The notes under the pieces are model-generated. The model was given only the letters and a program-made list of their open reading frames with translations. It ran no database searches and was not told where the DNA came from. DNA of 64,000 nt from Laburnicola sp. R22_1 (Eukaryota > Ascomycota > Dothideomycetes > Pleosporales > Didymosphaeriaceae): contig JACONQ010000009.1 of assembly GCA_014281115.1 (NCBI GenBank), forward strand, positions 2,836,387-2,900,386. The letters are read 5' to 3'. Of this stretch, positions 1 to 11,865 are shown piece by piece; the stretch's first letter is position 1; the number at the start of each line of letters is the position of its first letter. A program made the translations under genes and the position numbers.

Positions 1-27
1 AAGCCGCGACAACGAGCGAGCGGTGAG

Positions 28-3000
28 ATGTGGCACAAACGACTGGGACACCCAGGACCTCAGGCACTTGAGCACCTCGTGCATCACTCTGAGGGGGTGA
101 AGATTGTTGGCATTCCTACCGTCAAGTGCGACGCATGTGGAAGATCAAAGTCTAAGCGACAGATAAGAAGAACCCCCCGAACAATCCTAGAAGGTCCAGG
201 AGAGCGAATAGCCCTAGACTTTCATAATTACGAAGAAGGGAGTAACACAAAGGAGAAGAGCCAAATGCTAATCATATGCAGAGTTACCAGTATGCTATGG
301 GATTTCTATTTTAAAGACAACCGACCTGCCAGATTAATCATTAAAACCCTCCAAACATTTATCACATTTATAAAGAACCAATTTGGGATTATGGTCAAAG
401 TCATTGAGACTGATAATGAGACATTTCGCTCAGCCGAAGCCCAGAAGTGGAGGGACGAGCAAGGTATAGCAGTCGAGCCCTCAGCACCTGATACCCAAGC
501 CCAAAACGGCGGAGCTGAACGCTCAGGGGGTGTGGTAAAGGAGAAAGCTCGTGCAATGCGCCTTGACGCGAATCTACCATGGGAAGTATGGCCTAAAGTG
601 ACTCGAACCGCCGTATACCTATACAATCGAACACCCAAGTATTCGAATCGCTGGAAGACGCCCTATGAAGCGTTCTTTACCGCTGTCGCCTTTCAAAATG
701 GGATAGTCACGTCCCCACGCAAACCAAACCAATCCCATCTACGAGCATATGGTTGCAAGGCCTTTGCCATAACAGATGATACGAAGCGTGGCAAAGGACG
801 TCTACAAAGACTCGACCCAAAGACATGGATTAGATACTTAGTGGGTTACGTTTCCTTAAACATCTTCAGGATATAGATACTGTTAATAGGCAAGGTTATT
901 AGCACCCGCGACGTAGTGTTTAACAAAGATAGCATCTTTAATAGAGACATAAAACACATTATGGACAATCTTATACACAGTACCCTTAAAGAAATTGCAA
1001 CTTGGATTAGGACAATAGAGCTACCGCCTTCACCATCACAACAAAACGATGCTACAAGCAGGTTCTATGAGGATGAAGCGACGGACGACTCTCCTTCTGA
1101 GCAAGTGGGGACACCCCAGTACGACGAGCGCGGGAGGAAGGTCATACCCTACCCAACGCCGCCAAGTACACCACCACCAGCAGCCTTATTAGCGCAACTA
1201 ATGAGCTCAGATGGATACGAGCAGTGCCCCAACTCGCTGCCCAGCGCTAGAGATAATCAGGAGCTAGATCCAGCCCTGCCTCGCCCTGGAGGAATACAGC
1301 CTGTTGAGAGAGCCCTCCTGCGTAAAGAGGAAGGAAAGCTAGTTGATCCCCAGTTGCCCCTCTCCCACAATCTGGACAGACTCCAATCTCCACTCAGTTC
1401 CTTACCCAGTGAAGCGAAAGCCACTACACCATAGGCCGCAGCCTTCATAGCTGGTACCAAAGCAGGTCACGTTCGTGAAGTAGAGGGGAAGAAACTGGAT
1501 AACGCAAGCATTGAACGCATAATAATAAAAGGCTATCAGCCTCATTACAGCGAACTGTCACCAGCACCTCCTCCGAACGGGCTCAAGCCTACGCACCCAC
1601 TCTACATGCTCTTTAAGAAAGCTGAGGAAGAACACCTCGATAGCCACAAACAAACGAAGTCATGGACTGAGGTGTCTACTATTCAGGCAAGACGAGAAGG
1701 GATCCAGATACTGGATTCAATGTGGGTATACACCTACAAGCTCGATCAGCACCACCACTTCCAGAAGTGTAAGGCAAGGCTAGTTGTCCGAGGCGATTAA
1801 CAGAACAATGTTACCACCCAAGAGACCTATGCCGCCACACTCGCAGGAAGATCGTTTAGGATGCTGATGGCTATTGCTGCTCGGTTTAACCTAGAGCTAA
1901 AGCAGTACGACGTGACCAACGCTTTCGTACATGCATTGATTGATCGTGTTATCTACATGCGAATGCCACGCGGGTATGCACGTCCAGGCACGATACTTTA
2001 GCTTCAAAAGGCGCTGTATGGCCTGCGGATCTCACCCTTACTATGGCAAAGGGACTTCACCGCCTACCTCACAGAGCTTGGTTTCTCTGTAGTTCCACAC
2101 GAACCATGTTGCATAGTACGAAAAGGGGTGTTTATCTTCTTCTACGTTGATGATATTATTCTCGCGTATTACCCACGAAACCGTACACTAGCAGACCAGG
2201 TCGTGAAGGATCTCCAGAAGAAATACAGCCTAACAGGAGGAGGGGATTTGAGATGGTTCCTTAGAATAGAGGTGATAAGAGACCAAACCCAGCAGAAGAT
2301 ATGGCTATCGCAAGCCGCGTATATCGACAAAATCGTCTAACTCGCAACTGATTATGACCTTCGCCACGATACCCCAATGGCTCGAATAGAGCTTACTGGC
2401 CGCATAGACCTCGCAACACATGGAGAGATTAACCTATACTAACGCAAAATTGGCTCCCTACTCTTTGTAGCGGTAAATACACGCCCTAACGTTGCATTCG
2501 CTATTTTACAACTTGCCCGCTTCCTTACCAATCTAAGCCTAACACATTAATAAGCAACTAACCGCGTCCTCTTATACCTACACTCTACACAAACATACGC
2601 CCTAGAGTTTAGAGGAGACAATAGTCTTATTATAGCTAGCGACGCATTATTTATAGACAATATAATAGATAGAAAGAGTTTCTAAGAGTACGCAATTAAA
2701 CTATTTAGCGGTCTTATTGCCTAGCGAGCCAATAAGCAGGACACGGTTACCACTTCAACAACTAAGGCAGAGCTCCTAGCACTATCCCAAGTAGCTAAGG
2801 AAGCTATGTTTACGCGGATGCTGCTTAACAAACTTTAAGTAACACTAGAAGACCTAGTAATTACTATTTAGTGCGACAACAAGTAGACGATTCGGCTAAT
2901 TAACAAGGAGATCTCTCAGCTAACAACTAAGCTCCAATATGTGGATATCCACAATCACTGGCTATGATAGGAGGCAAAAAGGAAGTTAATTAGAGTGACA

Positions 3001-3201
3001 TATGCCCCCTTAAGCGATATAATCGCTAATAGATTTACTAAGACCCTTCCTATTAGGACCTAGCCCTAGTTCCTAAGTTAAGTAGGACTAGCAAACGTGA
3101 AGGACCGCATAATCGTAGAGCAAGGAGAAATAGATGCGATAACACGAAAGATTAAAGCCTTAGGGAGAATAGTAGATGCTGGGACATCCCGGATCACCTA
3201 A
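28..3201 (+). pseudogene. Copia pol: integrase, reverse transcriptase, RNase H (RIP-damaged)
   Basis: One reading frame runs from 28 to the natural stop at 3199-3201, broken by in-frame stops at 874, 1432, 1798, 1999, 2338 and many after that; no frameshift is seen. Residues 1-40 carry the gag-pre-integrase H-H-C-C zinc motif (WHKRLGHPG, then CDACG). The integrase DDE residues sit in IALDF, ETDNE and NGGAERSGG. The reverse transcriptase starts near 1600 and carries FYVDDII at 2140-2160. The RNase H part (2400-3200) is recognisable but heavily mutated. The element is therefore dead. Domain identity is from established Copia motifs; that the stops were made by RIP is inferred from their being Trp/Gln codons changed by transition. 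Confidence 0.93.
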
Positions 3202-3249
3202 GAATAAATAGGGAACAGCTCAAGGCGAGGTCGCCAAGCTGAGGGGGTG

Positions 3250-3467
3250 TGTCAGATTGGATAGGTGATTCGAACAACTATCGTGAGTGGCAGGAGAGAG
3301 ATAAAACAGCCCCTACCCAAATAGGGATAGTATGGAGGATTAGCCAAGAACCAAAACAGCGCACAAGCAGACCTCTAGAGGGAGGACACCCTAAAGAACA
3401 ACAACAACTAACATTACGCATTATTAAGATATGGACTTTATTTATTAATAAACCCTTTAATCTAACA
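3250..3467 (+). repeat. 3' LTR of Copia copy 1
   Basis: 218 bp, beginning TGTCAGATT and ending AATCTAACA (mutated from AATCTGACA), so the ends are 9-bp inverted repeats. It is nearly identical to the LTRs at 3651 and 8944. Confidence 0.95.
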
Positions 3468-3650
3468 CTAATAGATCTTAATACTATATATATTCTATAT
3501 CTACTAGGGCTATATAAGGGCAATATTAATAAGCCTTTACTAACTACTAAAGTACTAACTACTTAAGTAAAGTAGGCTAAGAATATTATATTAGTATATT
3601 AGTAAAATATATTTATAATATATTTATAATATATATTAGGAGTCTACTAT
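3468..3650. other. AT-rich spacer between the two Copia copies
   Basis: 183 bp of AT-rich sequence with TATATTTATAATA runs. No gene is visible. Its last five bases (ACTAT) are the left target duplication of the next element. Confidence 0.8.
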
Positions 3651-3868
3651 TGTCAGATTGGATAGGTGATCCGAACAACTATCGTAAGTGGCAGGAGAGA
3701 GATAAAACAGCCCCTACCCAAATAGGGATAGTATGGAGGATTAGCCAAGAACCAAAACAGCGCACAAGCAGACCTCTAGAGGGAGGACACCCTAAAGAAC
3801 AACAATAACTAACATTACGCATTATTAAGATATAGACTTTATTTATTAATAAACCCTTTAATCTAATA
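3651..3868 (+). repeat. 5' LTR of Copia copy 2
   Basis: 218 bp, TGTCAGATT...AATCTAATA; the last bases are a C->T-altered ACA end. It is preceded by ACTAT. Confidence 0.95.
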
Positions 3869-3975
3869 ACTAAGAGTCTCACTGCCTCTACCTTAAACAC
3901 TAGAACAACTAGAACGCCGATACAACTCGAGCCGAAACAACGCAACATCGCACAGAACGATTAAAATCCATTAAG

Positions 3976-6900
3976 ATGTTAACTACCCCAAATTGCGACC
4001 CCATAGTAATTCTTATAGACTATACCTAGTGGATTAAGTGGATCGTACAACTGGAGTCGAAGTGTGTGTCGTTGAACGTCTGGTCGAAGATCGACCCTAA
4101 ACAGATGGCCTAGCCACTTGCCAAACCTATCGCCCTAATTAGGCCCTTAATAGTTGGCTATTAAGCAGCTATAGCGGCGATAAACTAACATCAAACCTAA
4201 TACTAAGCGAATTACGGGCAGCACGCAGTGATACCCCTGTTTGCACTAGCTCGACTATCTAACCTCTTAAACGCCGGCAAGACCTTATACAAAGAAGACG
4301 TAGACGACTTTAAGTCCATTTTTAAAGAATACAAGGTCCTTAATTAGAAATATTAATAAGAACAAACCCACTTCTCTTAGGTTACTAACTTTTCTCGGAT
4401 AATAGTATTCTTACACCTATTCACTAACTGCTATAAGCCGTCCTAACCATATTGAAGCTGGATAATCAAACTCGCCGCTACTATAGGCGTGAGATCAGAG
4501 AACGAGCTTAACAAAGCAAGGGAACGATACTAAGTAGCCCTTAAACTAATAAGGATAACAGCCTATTAGGACACCTGGCTTACTAAAGTGGACCACGCGG
4601 TTATAGAAGCCAAAGCAACTGGTGTACCTAACTGCCTAAACAATTAATTTATTAAGAACGACTTCGTGAAAGCTACAGCAAAGAATTTCTAAGGATAAAC
4701 AATCTTATTTATAGAAAACAGCCTCCTAGATCCTATAGTAATGGCCACCAACATGTTCCTACAATTTAGAAAACAAGCCAACCTACTATACCTAGCTAAG
4801 AGCAAATTGTCTAGAGCAGCCTTCGCAGCTAGAGGACTAACCCTTGCTAGAGAAGAAGCTAATAATAATGCTAATACTAAACTAACCCGCGGAAGAGGTC
4901 GCAACTAACGTTAAAAGCGTAGTTATCGCAATAGTAATATAATTAACTATATAATATAGAAGTGTAAGACTTGTAATAGACTATATAATCTTAATAAGTG
5001 TTAGTATGTAATGCCAAAGACAGCGCCTCTAAATTAGAGAGCCTAAGACAGCGTTAAGAGAATGGCTTAAGAAAGGATTAGCAATAATGCTAAACTTTAG
5101 GAGGAAATACGCTTAGCAAAAAGGCCACAATTAGAGACCCCAGCTCTTAAGAAGTTGCACTTAGCGACTCTAACAATAGAAGCTTCTACAAAAGAGTGAC
5201 TGCATAGAAGGCAAATTAGAGAAGTTAATATTGCGATAGCTGCCGCCTCTTTTATAACAAAACAGTCAAGGTACCCACTTAAACAATTCTTTATCCTCAA
5301 CTTAGGGACAACGTGCCATATAGCAAATAATATCAGACAATTCACGAACACTTAGCCACCCACACTAGGAGATTTCTTATAGGCAGGGAACTTACGCGTA
5401 TAAATTATAGCATATAGCTCACTATATATAAGAGTGAAGACTATAGGCTAAATACGCCGCCTTTACCTTAGAGATGTGGCCTTCTGCCCAGACCTACACT
5501 ATAACCTTGTCTTATTTAGAGTACTCCGACAACAAGGCCTATGGTGGGATACCAAGTTAAACCCTACTATACTACGCTAGTACGACAATAGTGCTGTTGC
5601 GCTCCTTAAAGAACAATACGGACAATGGGTTGTTAAGTACAACAATGTCTCTAAGCCAAAATTAACCTTTGCAACAACTAAAGCACGCACAATTAAGCCG
5701 CGACAATAAGCGAGCGGTGAGATGTGGCACAAACGACTAGGACACCTAGAACCTTAGGCACTTGAGCACCTTATGCATTACTCTAAGGGGGTGAAGATTG
5801 TTGGCATTCCTACTGTTAAGTGCGACGCATGTGGAAGATTAAAGTCTAAGCGATAGATAAGAAGAACCCCCTGAATAATTCTAGAAGGTCTAGGAGAGCG
5901 AATAGCCCTAGACTTTTATAATTACGAAGAAGGAAGTAACACAAAGAAGAAGAGCCAAATGCTAATTATGTGTAGAGTTACTAGTATGCTATAGGATTTC
6001 TATTTTAAAGATAACTAACCTGCTAGATTAATTATTAAAATCCTCTAAACATTTATCACATTTATAAAGAACCAATTTGGGATTATAGTTAAAGTCATTA
6101 AGACTAATAATAAGACGTTTCGCTTAGCCAAAGCCTAGAGGTGGAGGGACGAGCAAGGTATAGCAGTCAAGCCCTTAGTACCTAATACCCAAGCCTAAAA
6201 TAGCAAAGCTAAACGCTTAGGGGGTGTAGTAAAGGAGAAAGCTCGTGTAATGCGCCTTGACGCGAATCTACTATAGGAAGTATGGCCTAAAGTGACTCGA
6301 ACCGCTATATACCTATACAATCGAACACCTAAGTATTTAAATCGCTAGAAGACGCCCTATAAAGCGTTCTTTACCGCTATCGCCTTTTAAAATAGGATAG
6401 TTACGTCCCCACGCAAACTAAACTAATCCTATCTACAAGTATATAGTTGCAAGGCCTTTGCCATAACAAATAATATAAAGCGTGGCAAAGAACGTCTACA
6501 AAGACTTGACCTAAAGGCATGGATTGGATACTTAGTGGGTTACGTTTCCTTAAACATCTTTAGGATATAGATACTATTAATAGGCAAGGTTATTAGCACC
6601 CGCGATATAGTGTTTAATAAAGATAGCATCTTTAATAGAGATATAAAACATATTATAGATAATCTTATATACAGTACTCTTAAAGAAATTGCAACTTAGA
6701 TTAGGATAATAGAGCTACCGCCTTTACTATCACAATAGAACGATACTATAAGCAGGTTCTATAAGGATGAAGCGACGGACGACTCTCCTTCTGAGCAAGT
6801 GGGGACACCCCAGTACGACGAGCGCGAGAGGAAGGTCATACCCTACCCGACGCCGCCAAGTACACCACCACTAGCAGCCTTATTAGCGCAACTAATAAGC

Positions 6901-8895
6901 TTAGATAGATACAAGCAGTGCCCCAACTTGCTGCCCAGCGCTAGAGATGATTAGGAGCTAGATCTAGCCCTGCCTTACCCTGGAGGAATACAGCCTATTA
7001 AGAGAGCCCTCCTGTGTAAAGAGGAAGGAAAGCTGGTTAATCCCTAGTTGCCCCTCTCTCACAATCTGGACAGACTCTAATCTCTACTTAATTTCTTACC
7101 TAGTAAAGCGAAAGCCACTACACTATAGGCCGCAGCCTTTATAGCTAGTACTAAAGCAGGTTACGTTTATAAAGTAGAGGGGAAGAAACTAGATAACGTA
7201 AGCATTAAACGCATAATAATAAAAGGCTATTAGCCTTATTACAGCGAACTGTCACTAGCACCTCCTCCAAACGGGCTTAAGCCTACGCACCCACTTTATA
7301 TGCTCTTTAAGAAAGCTAAGGAAGAACACCTTAATAGCCACAAACAAACAAAGTTATGGACTAAGGTGCCTACTATTTAGGCAAGACAAGAAGGGATCTA
7401 GATACTAGATTTAATGTGGGTATACACCTATAAGCTTAATTAGCACTACTACTTCTAGAAGTGTAAGGCAAGGCTAGTTATCTGAGGCGATTAATAGAAC
7501 AATGTTACCACCTAAGAGACCTATGCTACCACACTTGCAGAAAGATTATTTAGGATACTAATGGCTATTACTGCTTAGTTTAACCTAGAGCTAAAGTAGT
7601 ACGATGTGACTAACGCTTTTGTATATATATTAATTAATTGTGTTATCTATATGCGAATGCCACGCAGGTATGCATATTTAGGCACGATACTTTAGCTTTA
7701 AAAGGCGCTGTATGGCCTGCGGATCTCACCCTTACTATGGCAAAGGGACTTCACTGCCTACCTCACAGAGCTTGGTTTCTCTGTAGTTCCACACGAACCA
7801 TGTTGCATAGTACGAAAAGAGGTGTTTATCTTCTTCTATGTTGATGATATTATTCTCGCGTATCACCTACGAAACCGTACACTAGCAGACCAGGTCGTGA
7901 AGGATCTCCAGAAGAAATACAGCCTAACAGGAGGAGGGGATTTGAGATAGTTCCTTGGAATAGAGGTAATAAGAGACCGAACCTAGTAGAAGATATGGCT
8001 ATCACAAGCCGCGTATATCGACAAAATCGTCCAACTTGCAACTGATTATGACCTTCGCCACGATACCCTAATGGCTCGAATAGAGCTTACTGGCCGCATA
8101 GACCTCGCAACACATAGAGAGATTATTCTGTACTAACGCAAAATTGGCTCCCTACTCTTTATAGCGGTAAATACACGCCCTAATATTGTATTTGCTATCT
8201 TACAACTTGCCCGCTTCCTTACTAATCTAAGCCTAACACATTAACAAGCGACTAACCACGTCCTCTTATACCTACACTCTACACAAACATACGCCCTAGA
8301 GTTTAGAGGAGATAATAGTCTTATTATAGCTAGCGACGCATTATTTATAGACAATATAATAGATAGAAAGAGTTTCTAAGAGTACGCAATTAAACTATTT
8401 AGCGGTCTTATTGCCTAGCGAGCCAATAAGCAGGACACGGTTACCACTTCAACAACTAAGGCAGAGCTCCTAGCACTATCCCAAGTAGCTAAGGAAGCTA
8501 TGTTTACGCGGATGCTGCTTAACAAACTTTAAGTAACACTAGAAGACCTAGTAATTACTATTTAGTGCGACAATAAGCAGACGATTCGGCTAATTAACAA
8601 GGAGATCTCTTAGCTAACGACTAAGCTCCGACATATGGATATCCACAATCACTAGCTATAACAGGAGGCAAAAAGGAAGTTAATTAGAGTAATATATGCC
8701 CCCTCAAGCAATATAATTGCTAATAGATTTACTAAGACCCTTCCTATTAGGACCTAGCCCTAGTTCCTAAGTTAAGTAGGACTAGCAAATGTAAAGGACC
8801 GCATAATTATAGAGCAAGGAGAAATAGATGCGATAACACGAAAGATTAAAGCCTTAGGGAGAATAGTAGATGCTAAGACATCCTAAATCACCTAA
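3976..8895 (+). pseudogene. Copia gag-pol polyprotein, RIP-damaged
   Basis: One frame of 4920 nt (about 1639 residues) from ATG 3976 to the stop aligned with that of copy 1. Gag is visible at 3997-4150 (DPIVILID...WIKWIVQLESKC). A zinc knuckle lies near 4964-5010, with its His changed to Tyr. The aspartic protease site is at 5290-5345, where LGTTCHIANN follows an Asn that is normally the catalytic Asp. Pre-integrase/integrase is at 5722-6570, reverse transcriptase at about 7290-8030 and RNase H at 8090-8895. Dozens of TAG/TAA codons interrupt it, but no frameshift is evident in the parts compared. Gag and pol share one frame, as in many fungal Copia elements. Confidence 0.9.
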
Positions 8896-8943
8896 GAATG
8901 AATAGGGAACAGCTTAAGGCGAGGTCGCCAAGCTGAGGGGGTG

Positions 8944-9161
8944 TGTTAGATTGGATAGGTAATCCAAACAACTATCGTGAGTAGTAGGAGAGACATAAAA
9001 CAGCCCCTACCCAAATAGGGATAGTATGGAGGATTAGCCAAGAACCAAAACAGCGCACAAGCAGACCTCTAGAGGGAGGACACCCTAAAGAACAACAACA
9101 ACCAACATTACGCATTATTAAGATATGGACTTTATTCATTAATAAACCCTTTAATCTGACA
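8944..9161 (+). repeat. 3' LTR of Copia copy 2
   Basis: 218 bp, starting TGTTAGATT (one C->T change) and ending with the undamaged AATCTGACA. It is followed by the target duplication ACTAT. Confidence 0.95.
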
Positions 9162-10047
9162 ACTATATTTACTATAAGTAATAGCCAAAATTTACTATTT
9201 TATATAGAGAATATTAAGTACACTTTAACTATTCTAATATACCTAAAAGCTATACTAAATAGCTATATCTACGTAATTAAGATATTTAGTAATAAATAAG
9301 GAGAGTAAATAATAAAGAAGAAAGTATTTATAATAGTTATAAAGGTATAATACTACTAATACTTATTAGAATTATATTTTAAATATAATTCTTAATAAAT
9401 AAGTTTAAAATAAGTTTCTAATATAATTCTTAATAAATTAGTTTAGAATATAATTCTAATATATTTTAGTTCTAATACTCTAAGAAGCTTATTTATAAGA
9501 AATATTATATAATATTTAACTTTCTTAGTAGTATAGTATAGAGAATAAAATACTTCTATATAGATATAAAATATAATAAATATCTTCTAAATATATTATA
9601 TAATTATTCTTAACTATAATAAAGTAAATAAGGAGTTATATAGTAAAATAAAATAACTCTAAGTTCGAAAGCTTAAAGAAAGTCATAGTATTAAAAAGGC
9701 TAGAGAGTAAAAACTAAACTATGCTCTAAATATATTTTAAATATATTTATACTTAATAGAGTATATATTAGTATATTAAAGTAATTTAAAAGAGGGGCTT
9801 ATAGTGCCTATAAAAGAGCTAGTTATCTATCTATTTTAAAGTAGTTTTAAAAACTAGTATACTCTCTAAAATATATTTAGTTAATTATTAGTAACTAAAA
9901 GTAGTTTATTTACTATGCTAATTATACGTATTAGAATTACTATTAGGAGGATTATTTTTTCTAGATTATACTAGATAAACTAAATATTACGTATTTATAA
10001 TCTCTTTTATTAATAAATTATTTTTTAATTATATTATATAAAGGGAG
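9162..10047. other. AT-rich RIP-decayed tract, no gene seen
   Basis: About 890 bp of very AT-rich DNA with few CA or TG dinucleotides. It contains several copies of a near-palindromic motif of the type AGAATATATTTAGAATA. I see no recognisable coding sequence. Confidence 0.7.
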
Positions 10048-10335
10048 TGTCCGTACACCGTACGGGCAAGGGCACCTGAGGGTGTTGAGGTTTCAATATT
10101 GCCGCACGATGGCATCACGTGGGGATCACGTGATGCCCGTGCGCCGCGGCCCGTGCGCCGCAAGATCTTCTCCTTTCCATCCGCACCCTCTCTAGAGACA
10201 AGCAATCAATACCAAGTCGTTCTGTTATGTTATTTCCTTTCCTCGTACGATCGCCCCGTACACCCTCCACGCTTGCCAGTATAGAGGATTAGAATTCGAT
10301 GTCTATACAGCTAGCTGTAGAGTACCCATTCAACA
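10048..10335 (+). repeat. Solo LTR, family A (288 bp)
   Basis: Begins TGTCCGTACACC, ends CCCATTCAACA, and is bounded by a perfect 5-bp target duplication GGGAG (10043-10047 and 10336-10340). GC-normal and unmutated, it stands out sharply from its AT-rich surroundings. Mutated relatives at 31625, 39239 and 27291 are LTRs of the second Copia family in this window, so this is the clean reference sequence for that family's LTR. A short reading frame inside it (10099-10284) is not a gene. Confidence 0.95.
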
Positions 10336-11573
10336 GGGAGTGTAATATTATTAAGTCTACGCTTATAAGAGTTTAAAAATATAGTATATATATATAGTGT
10401 TATATTAACTATCTAGAAGTAGTATAATAAAGGCTTTTATATTAAATAATATAATAAAAAAAGTAGAGCTCTTTGCTTAGTAATTAAATATTATATATAA
10501 CTAGAATATATTTTAAATATATTCTAATTATATTTAAGGCGTTAATTACCCTTAAGGTTAGAAAAAGATTGTCTATAGTTGGAACTATTTTGTTACCTTT
10601 TATATTTTAATTCTATTAGTTTTTAAAAATACTTTTATATTATTTTAAATTTATTTAGAATATATAACTATATTTTTCCTCTTTATATATACTAGAAGTA
10701 AAGCAACTACCTAATATTAAAAATATTCTCTATATAATATTAACACTCTACCTTATAAGATATAAACTTACTTTAATATATTTAAAATAAGTTTTTAATA
10801 TATTATAGTGCAATTTATTACTTCTTTATAGTTAGCTATATTTTTATTCTTAAGAGGCCTCTTTAGTATTAAAGACTTAAGTGTTACTTTTATAAATGAA
10901 GATTAAATTAACTAAATTATTAAGAAGAAAAAGCTTATATAGTTTCCTTATAAAAGTGGTATTAAATTAATTTTCTTTTAGTAGAAAACGCTAGACAAAG
11001 ATCCTAATATAGTGAAATACCTTTTTTAATATATTTAGAATATATTCTCTAATATTTAATAGTTATATATTTATTAGATTATTACTTTAGTATTAGGTAA
11101 TATTATAGTTTATTTTTATAACTATATAGTAAAGATTCTACTTAAGCTACTTATATTTTAAATAAATATATCTTATAAATATATAGAGTAACTATAAAGA
11201 GAGCTTCTAATTATTATATTTTATTCTTAGAATAATAAGTATAAGTAAACCTATTAGAAATGTGTTTAAAAGAGATTTAATCTTTAATAGTAATATGCCT
11301 TAGAAGAATTTTCTATAATAGAGAGTTAGAAGTAGTTTACTAGATAGGCTTAATAGTATTCTTTAATAAGTATTCTAAATACGTTTAAAAGCTAGTTTAT
11401 TAGTATTATCTCTATAATATAGAATTTATTAAAATTACTATTAATATATCTAATATATAGGCAAAAGGTAATTTCTACTAGAATATAATAAAAGTATATT
11501 CTAAATATATTTTAGGTTTCTCTTAATACCTCTAATTAATTAATTCTTAGGAGTGTTACTAGTCCTTTTATAT
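10336..11573. other. AT-rich RIP-decayed tract
   Basis: No recognisable gene. 10396-10490 matches a roughly 100-bp sequence that recurs at 26075, 26420 and 27030. More copies of the ATATTTAGAATA-type motif are present. Confidence 0.7.
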
Positions 11574-11865
11574 TGTCAGATAGACAGTCACTGTAAAATC
11601 CAGTGGGTAGGTGTGTACGATCATATGGCCCCTTACAGTGGTAATCAGTGTAAATCACAGTGATTTCACTGTGAAATACACTGAGGAGGCTGGCGCACTA
11701 CTGTTTTACACTGCCCCTGTACTATTCTAAATAGTACTAGTGCGGCTTAGTACTAGATAGTTACTTCTCGCGGTAGTCGAGCTTCTCCGACAGAACACAC
11801 ACAATCAATCAATCAACCCACCACTTTTCCATCTCAACTCATTAAGAATACCCGTATATTTGACA
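11574..11865 (+). repeat. Solo LTR, family D (292 bp)
   Basis: Starts TGTCAGATAGACAG, ends CGTATATTTGACA, with a perfect 5-bp target duplication TATAT on both sides. It is nearly identical to the 292-bp copy at 25755 and is related in reverse orientation to 13663. It shows no RIP damage. Confidence 0.95.

Larger units (their letters stand above)
1..3467 (+). mobile_element. Ty1/Copia retrotransposon copy 1, 5' end outside window
   Basis: The 3' three-fifths of a Copia element. Every base from 1 to 3467 aligns without indels to 5695-9161 of the complete neighbouring copy (constant offset 5694), so about 2.04 kb lies before the window. It contains, in the Copia order, gag-pre-integrase zinc motif, integrase, reverse transcriptase and RNase H, then a 218-bp 3' LTR. 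Bases 28-2340 are only lightly damaged, while 2341-3201 are dense with TAA/TAG codons. A purine-rich stretch (TGAGGGGG) just before the LTR is a plausible polypurine tract. The base pairs after the LTR (CTAAT) would be one half of its target duplication; the other half is not visible. Confidence 0.95.
3651..9161 (+). mobile_element. Complete Ty1/Copia retrotransposon copy 2 (5511 bp)
   Basis: Full-length element with 218-bp LTRs at both ends and a perfect 5-bp target duplication, ACTAT, at 3646-3650 and 9162-9166. Internal order is gag, zinc knuckle, aspartic protease, integrase, reverse transcriptase, RNase H, which defines Copia. The gag-pol frame is single but riddled with stops. Relative to copy 1 there are no indels at all over 3467 bp, only substitutions, mostly CpA->TpA or TpG->TpA. 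The right third is less changed than the left two-thirds. The perfect duplication shows a genuine separate insertion rather than a tandem duplication of copy 1. Confidence 0.97.

Noticed and set aside
10099..10284. Open reading frame of 61 codons
   Set aside because: It lies wholly inside a solo LTR and shows no protein features.
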